From Candidatus Brocadiia bacterium (lineage in GTDB: Bacteria; Planctomycetota; PUPC01; DSUN01), in NCBI GenBank assembly GCA_016782825.1, contig JADHXT010000163.1:1-7567 (forward strand): a stretch of DNA of 7,567 nucleotides. Reading direction: 5' to 3'. This document shows positions 5,726 through 7,567 of the stretch, piece by piece. Position 1 is the stretch's first letter, and each line of letters opens with the position of its first letter. Both the position numbers and the translations under genes were made by a program. The notes beneath the pieces are model-generated. The model ran no database searches. It saw only the letters and a list, made by a program, of their open reading frames with translations, and was not told the DNA's origin.

Positions 5726-6553
5726 ATGGACCTCGGCAAGCGCATCCGCCTCGAGCGGATCATCAACCGCAACTCGAAGCGCACCGTGGTGGTGCCCATG
5801 GACCACGGCGTGACCGTGGGGCCCATCGAGGGCCTCGTGGACATGTGTGCCGCGGTCGACGCCGTCACCGAAGGCGGCGCCAACGCCGTGCTCGGCCACA
5901 TGGGCCTGCCGCGTCACGGCCACCGCCAGAGCGGCCAGGACGTGGGCCTCATCCTCCACCTTTCGGGCAGCACCATATGGAGCCCCGACCCGAACGCCAA
6001 GATGCTGGTGAACACGGTGGAGATGGCGCTCAGGATGGGTGCCGACGGCGTGAGCATCCACGTGAACATCGGCGCCGACAGCGAGGGCGAGATGCTCCGC
6101 GACCTGGGCCGCACCTCCGTGTCCTGCATGGAGTGGGGTGTGCCGCTACTGGCGATGATGTACACCCGCGGCAAGAAGGTCAAGAGCGAGAGCGACCCCG
6201 CGGCCGTGAGCCACGCGGCCCGCATCGCCGCCGAGCTGGGCGCCGACCTCGTGAAGGTGACCTACACCGGCTCGGCGTCCAGCTTCAAGCAGGTGACCCA
6301 GGGCTGCCCCATCCCCGTGCTCATCGCCGGCGGCGAGAAGGCCGAGACCGACCGAGAGGTCTTCGAAAACGTCCGCGGCGCGCTGGCGGCCGGCGGCTCG
6401 GGCGTGTGCATCGGGCGCAACGTGTTCCAACACCGCGACCCGCTGCGCATGATGCGCGCCATCTGCGCCATGGTGCACGAGGACGCCACCGTGGCCGCCG
6501 CCCTCAAGATCCTGGGCACGAAGGCCGCCGGGAAGTCCAAGAAAAAGCGATAA
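5726..6553 (+). CDS. Archaeal-type ADH synthase (AroA') / class I aldolase family enzyme
   Basis: The 275-aa product resembles 2-amino-3,7-dideoxy-D-threo-hept-6-ulosonate synthase of Methanocaldococcus (MJ0400, 273 aa) nearly end to end. That enzyme makes the first intermediate of the archaeal alternative shikimate route and belongs to the DeoC/FbaB class I aldolases. Shared blocks include RLERIINR, VPMDHGV, EGGANAV, RHGHR, VGLILHLSG, ADGVSIHVN, AMMYTRGK, AELGADLVK and GRNVFQH. The catalytic residues I recall for MJ0400 (Asp33, Tyr153, Schiff-base Lys184) align here as Asp26, Tyr146 and Lys177, a constant offset of 7. The GRNVFQH loop fits the phosphate site. The protein is cytoplasmic, with a basic KSKKKR tail. 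The ATG at 5726 has AAGGA 6 nt upstream and matches the family N-terminus; the in-frame ATG at 5684 has weaker support. It shares the DUF1080 transcript. In bacteria such proteins may act as other aldolases (GriI in aminohydroxybenzoate synthesis, or fructose-bisphosphate aldolase), so the reaction is not settled. Confidence 0.85.
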   Translation: MDLGKRIRLERIINRNSKRTVVVPMDHGVTVGPIEGLVDMCAAVDAVTEGGANAVLGHMGLPRHGHRQSGQDVGLILHLSGSTIWSPDPNAKMLVNTVEMALRMGADGVSIHVNIGADSEGEMLRDLGRTSVSCMEWGVPLLAMMYTRGKKVKSESDPAAVSHAARIAAELGADLVKVTYTGSASSFKQVTQGCPIPVLIAGGEKAETDREVFENVRGALAAGGSGVCIGRNVFQHRDPLRMMRAICAMVHEDATVAAALKILGTKAAGKSKKKR

Positions 6554-6578
6554 GAGGCACGCAAGCCGGATCCTGCGC

Positions 6579-6607
6579 TTGACAGGTGCGGGCGAGAGTG
6601 CTACGAT
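6579..6607 (+). promoter_or_regulatory. Sigma70-type promoter for the porin gene
   Basis: TTGACA (6579-6584) is followed after 17 nt by TACGAT (6602-6607). Transcription would start near 6614, giving a leader of about 44 nt. It begins 25 nt after the ADH synthase stop, so the porin can be expressed separately from the preceding pair. A weak stem CAAGC (6562-6566) / GCTTG (6577-6581) overlaps the -35 but has no T-run. Confidence 0.7.
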
Positions 6608-6619
6608 TATGCCAATCGT
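6603..6619. promoter_or_regulatory. 17-bp dyad over the -10 and start site, candidate operator
   Basis: ACGATT (6603-6608) and AATCGT (6614-6619) are exact inverted repeats around ATGCC. The element covers most of the -10 hexamer and the predicted transcription start, a classical place for repressor binding. No regulator gene is in the window to pair with it. Confidence 0.4.
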
Positions 6620-6657
6620 GGTACTCGCTCGCGCCCACCCCTCGACGGAGGACGAAC

Positions 6658-7567
6658 ATGCAGGTACGCAGAACATGGCCGGTGTCGCTGCTTCTCGCCC
6701 TGGCCTTATGGCAGTGTCCGAGGCCGGGCATCGCGGCGCAGCCGGCGGCTCCCGCCACCCTCGACAAGGGGTGGCACCACTGCCGCAACTGCATCCAGCG
6801 CGGCGACTTCACCGGCGCGCACGAGACGCTCAAGGAACTGGGCATCGACGTCGCCCTCGGCTTCACCACCGTGTGGCAGAGCAACCACCGCGGCGGCCTC
6901 CGGTCCCGCCCCGAGGGCAAGCTCGCCACGAGCTGGGACATCGAGGCCGCCCTGGATACCGAGGAGCTTGGCTTCTGGCCCGGCGGCCTGTTCGTGGCGC
7001 ACCTCGAAGGCTCCGACGGCACGGGCATCGACGAACGCTACGTCGGCTCGTTCTTCGGCACCGACGGCGACGCCGACAGCACGGGCGGCCACGACCTCCA
7101 GTTCTCCGAATACTTCTACGAGCACACCTTCGGCGGCGGCCTGCTGTCGCTGCGCCTCGGCAAGATGGACGCCACCCGCGACCTCGATACCAACGCCTAC
7201 GCCAACGACGAGTGCTGCCAGTTCCTCAACGGCGCCTTCGTGAACAACCCGACCGTCCCGTTCCCCGACTACGCGCTCGGCGTGCTGGCCATCGTGCGGC
7301 CCGTCGAGGGGTTCTACCTGGCCGCGACGGCGCTGGACGCCGAGGCCGAGGGGTGCAAGAGCGGCCGCGACACGCTGCTGGGCGGCGACCCGCAGTGGTT
7401 CCTCGCGGCGGAGGCCGGCGTGGAGGTGGCGTTGCCGGCCGGCGAGAAGGCGCTGCCCGGCACCTACCGCGTGGGCCTCTGGCGCGACCCGCTGAACTAC
7501 GAGCGCCTCGACAACGGCCGGGAGGAAAGCAGCGAATGGGGGCTCTACGCCAGAGGCCCACGCGGTA
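6658..7567 (+). CDS. OprB-family carbohydrate-selective porin (3' partial)
   Basis: The frame stays open for 303 codons to the window edge, so the C-terminus is missing; family members usually have about 400-450 residues. Residues 1-27 are a signal peptide (MQVRRTWP, Leu/Ala core, cleavage probably at GIAA). The mature part follows the OprB pattern: VALGFTTVWQSNHRGG (65-80), WDIEAALDTEELGFWPGGLFVAHLEG, YFYEHTFGGGLLSLRLGKMDA, QFLNGAFVNNPTVPFPDYALG (188-208), and alternating strands of a beta-barrel. OprB proteins are outer-membrane channels that let glucose and other sugars into the periplasm. The ATG has GGAGG 6 nt upstream and its own promoter. A CRNC sequence near residue 42 lacks the His of a haem site. 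The neighbouring secreted DUF1080 gene fits a sugar-uptake role; the actual sugar cannot be read from the sequence. Confidence 0.85.
   Translation, partial: MQVRRTWPVSLLLALALWQCPRPGIAAQPAAPATLDKGWHHCRNCIQRGDFTGAHETLKELGIDVALGFTTVWQSNHRGGLRSRPEGKLATSWDIEAALDTEELGFWPGGLFVAHLEGSDGTGIDERYVGSFFGTDGDADSTGGHDLQFSEYFYEHTFGGGLLSLRLGKMDATRDLDTNAYANDECCQFLNGAFVNNPTVPFPDYALGVLAIVRPVEGFYLAATALDAEAEGCKSGRDTLLGGDPQWFLAAEAGVEVALPAGEKALPGTYRVGLWRDPLNYERLDNGREESSEWGLYARGPRG

Noticed and set aside
6778..6792. Haem-binding site (HHCRNC) in the porin
   Set aside because: The CXXC is followed by Ile rather than His, and the OprB family has no haem.

Overview
The window is GC-rich and carries four protein genes, all on the + strand, with two repeat-filled intergenic stretches. 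The content fits a Gram-negative bacterium of the Planctomycetes-Verrucomicrobia-Lentisphaerae group, probably an environmental genome. The evidence is a hydrazine-synthase-alpha-like dihaem protein, a secreted DUF1080 protein, an OprB-type outer-membrane porin, and dispersed intergenic repeats built on the ACCACAGATGAACACGGATG motif. This assignment is an inference from gene families; no rRNA or other marker gene is present.

Layout. 1-2778: 3' part of a large gene whose product ends a beta-sandwich domain, then has a helical linker, an HzsA-like beta-propeller and two CXXCH haem sites. 2779-3189: intergenic, with a 123-bp repeat, a 9-bp tandem repeat and a sigma70-type promoter. 3190-4533: a compositionally atypical membrane protein of unknown function, with two BamE/SmpA-like motifs and four or five C-terminal membrane segments. 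4534-5022: intergenic, with a strong hairpin, a second inverted copy of the 123-bp repeat and another promoter. 5023-5676 and 5726-6553: an apparent two-gene operon of a secreted DUF1080 (3-keto-disaccharide hydrolase family) protein and an archaeal-type ADH synthase / class I aldolase. 6658-7567: an OprB carbohydrate porin with its own promoter, cut off by the window end.

Three of the intergenic regions hold a perfect TTGACA followed after exactly 17 nt by a -10-like hexamer, and each complete gene start has a good Shine-Dalgarno sequence. The start choices here rest on these signals.

Functionally, the porin, the DUF1080 protein and the beta-sandwich/dihaem protein fit an envelope system for taking up and processing sugars, perhaps by oxidation at C3 followed by cleavage, with a c-type cytochrome receiving electrons. 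That link is a hypothesis from gene proximity. The unknown membrane gene, enclosed by the inverted repeats and with different codon use, looks like a later insertion or an unusually fast-evolving gene.
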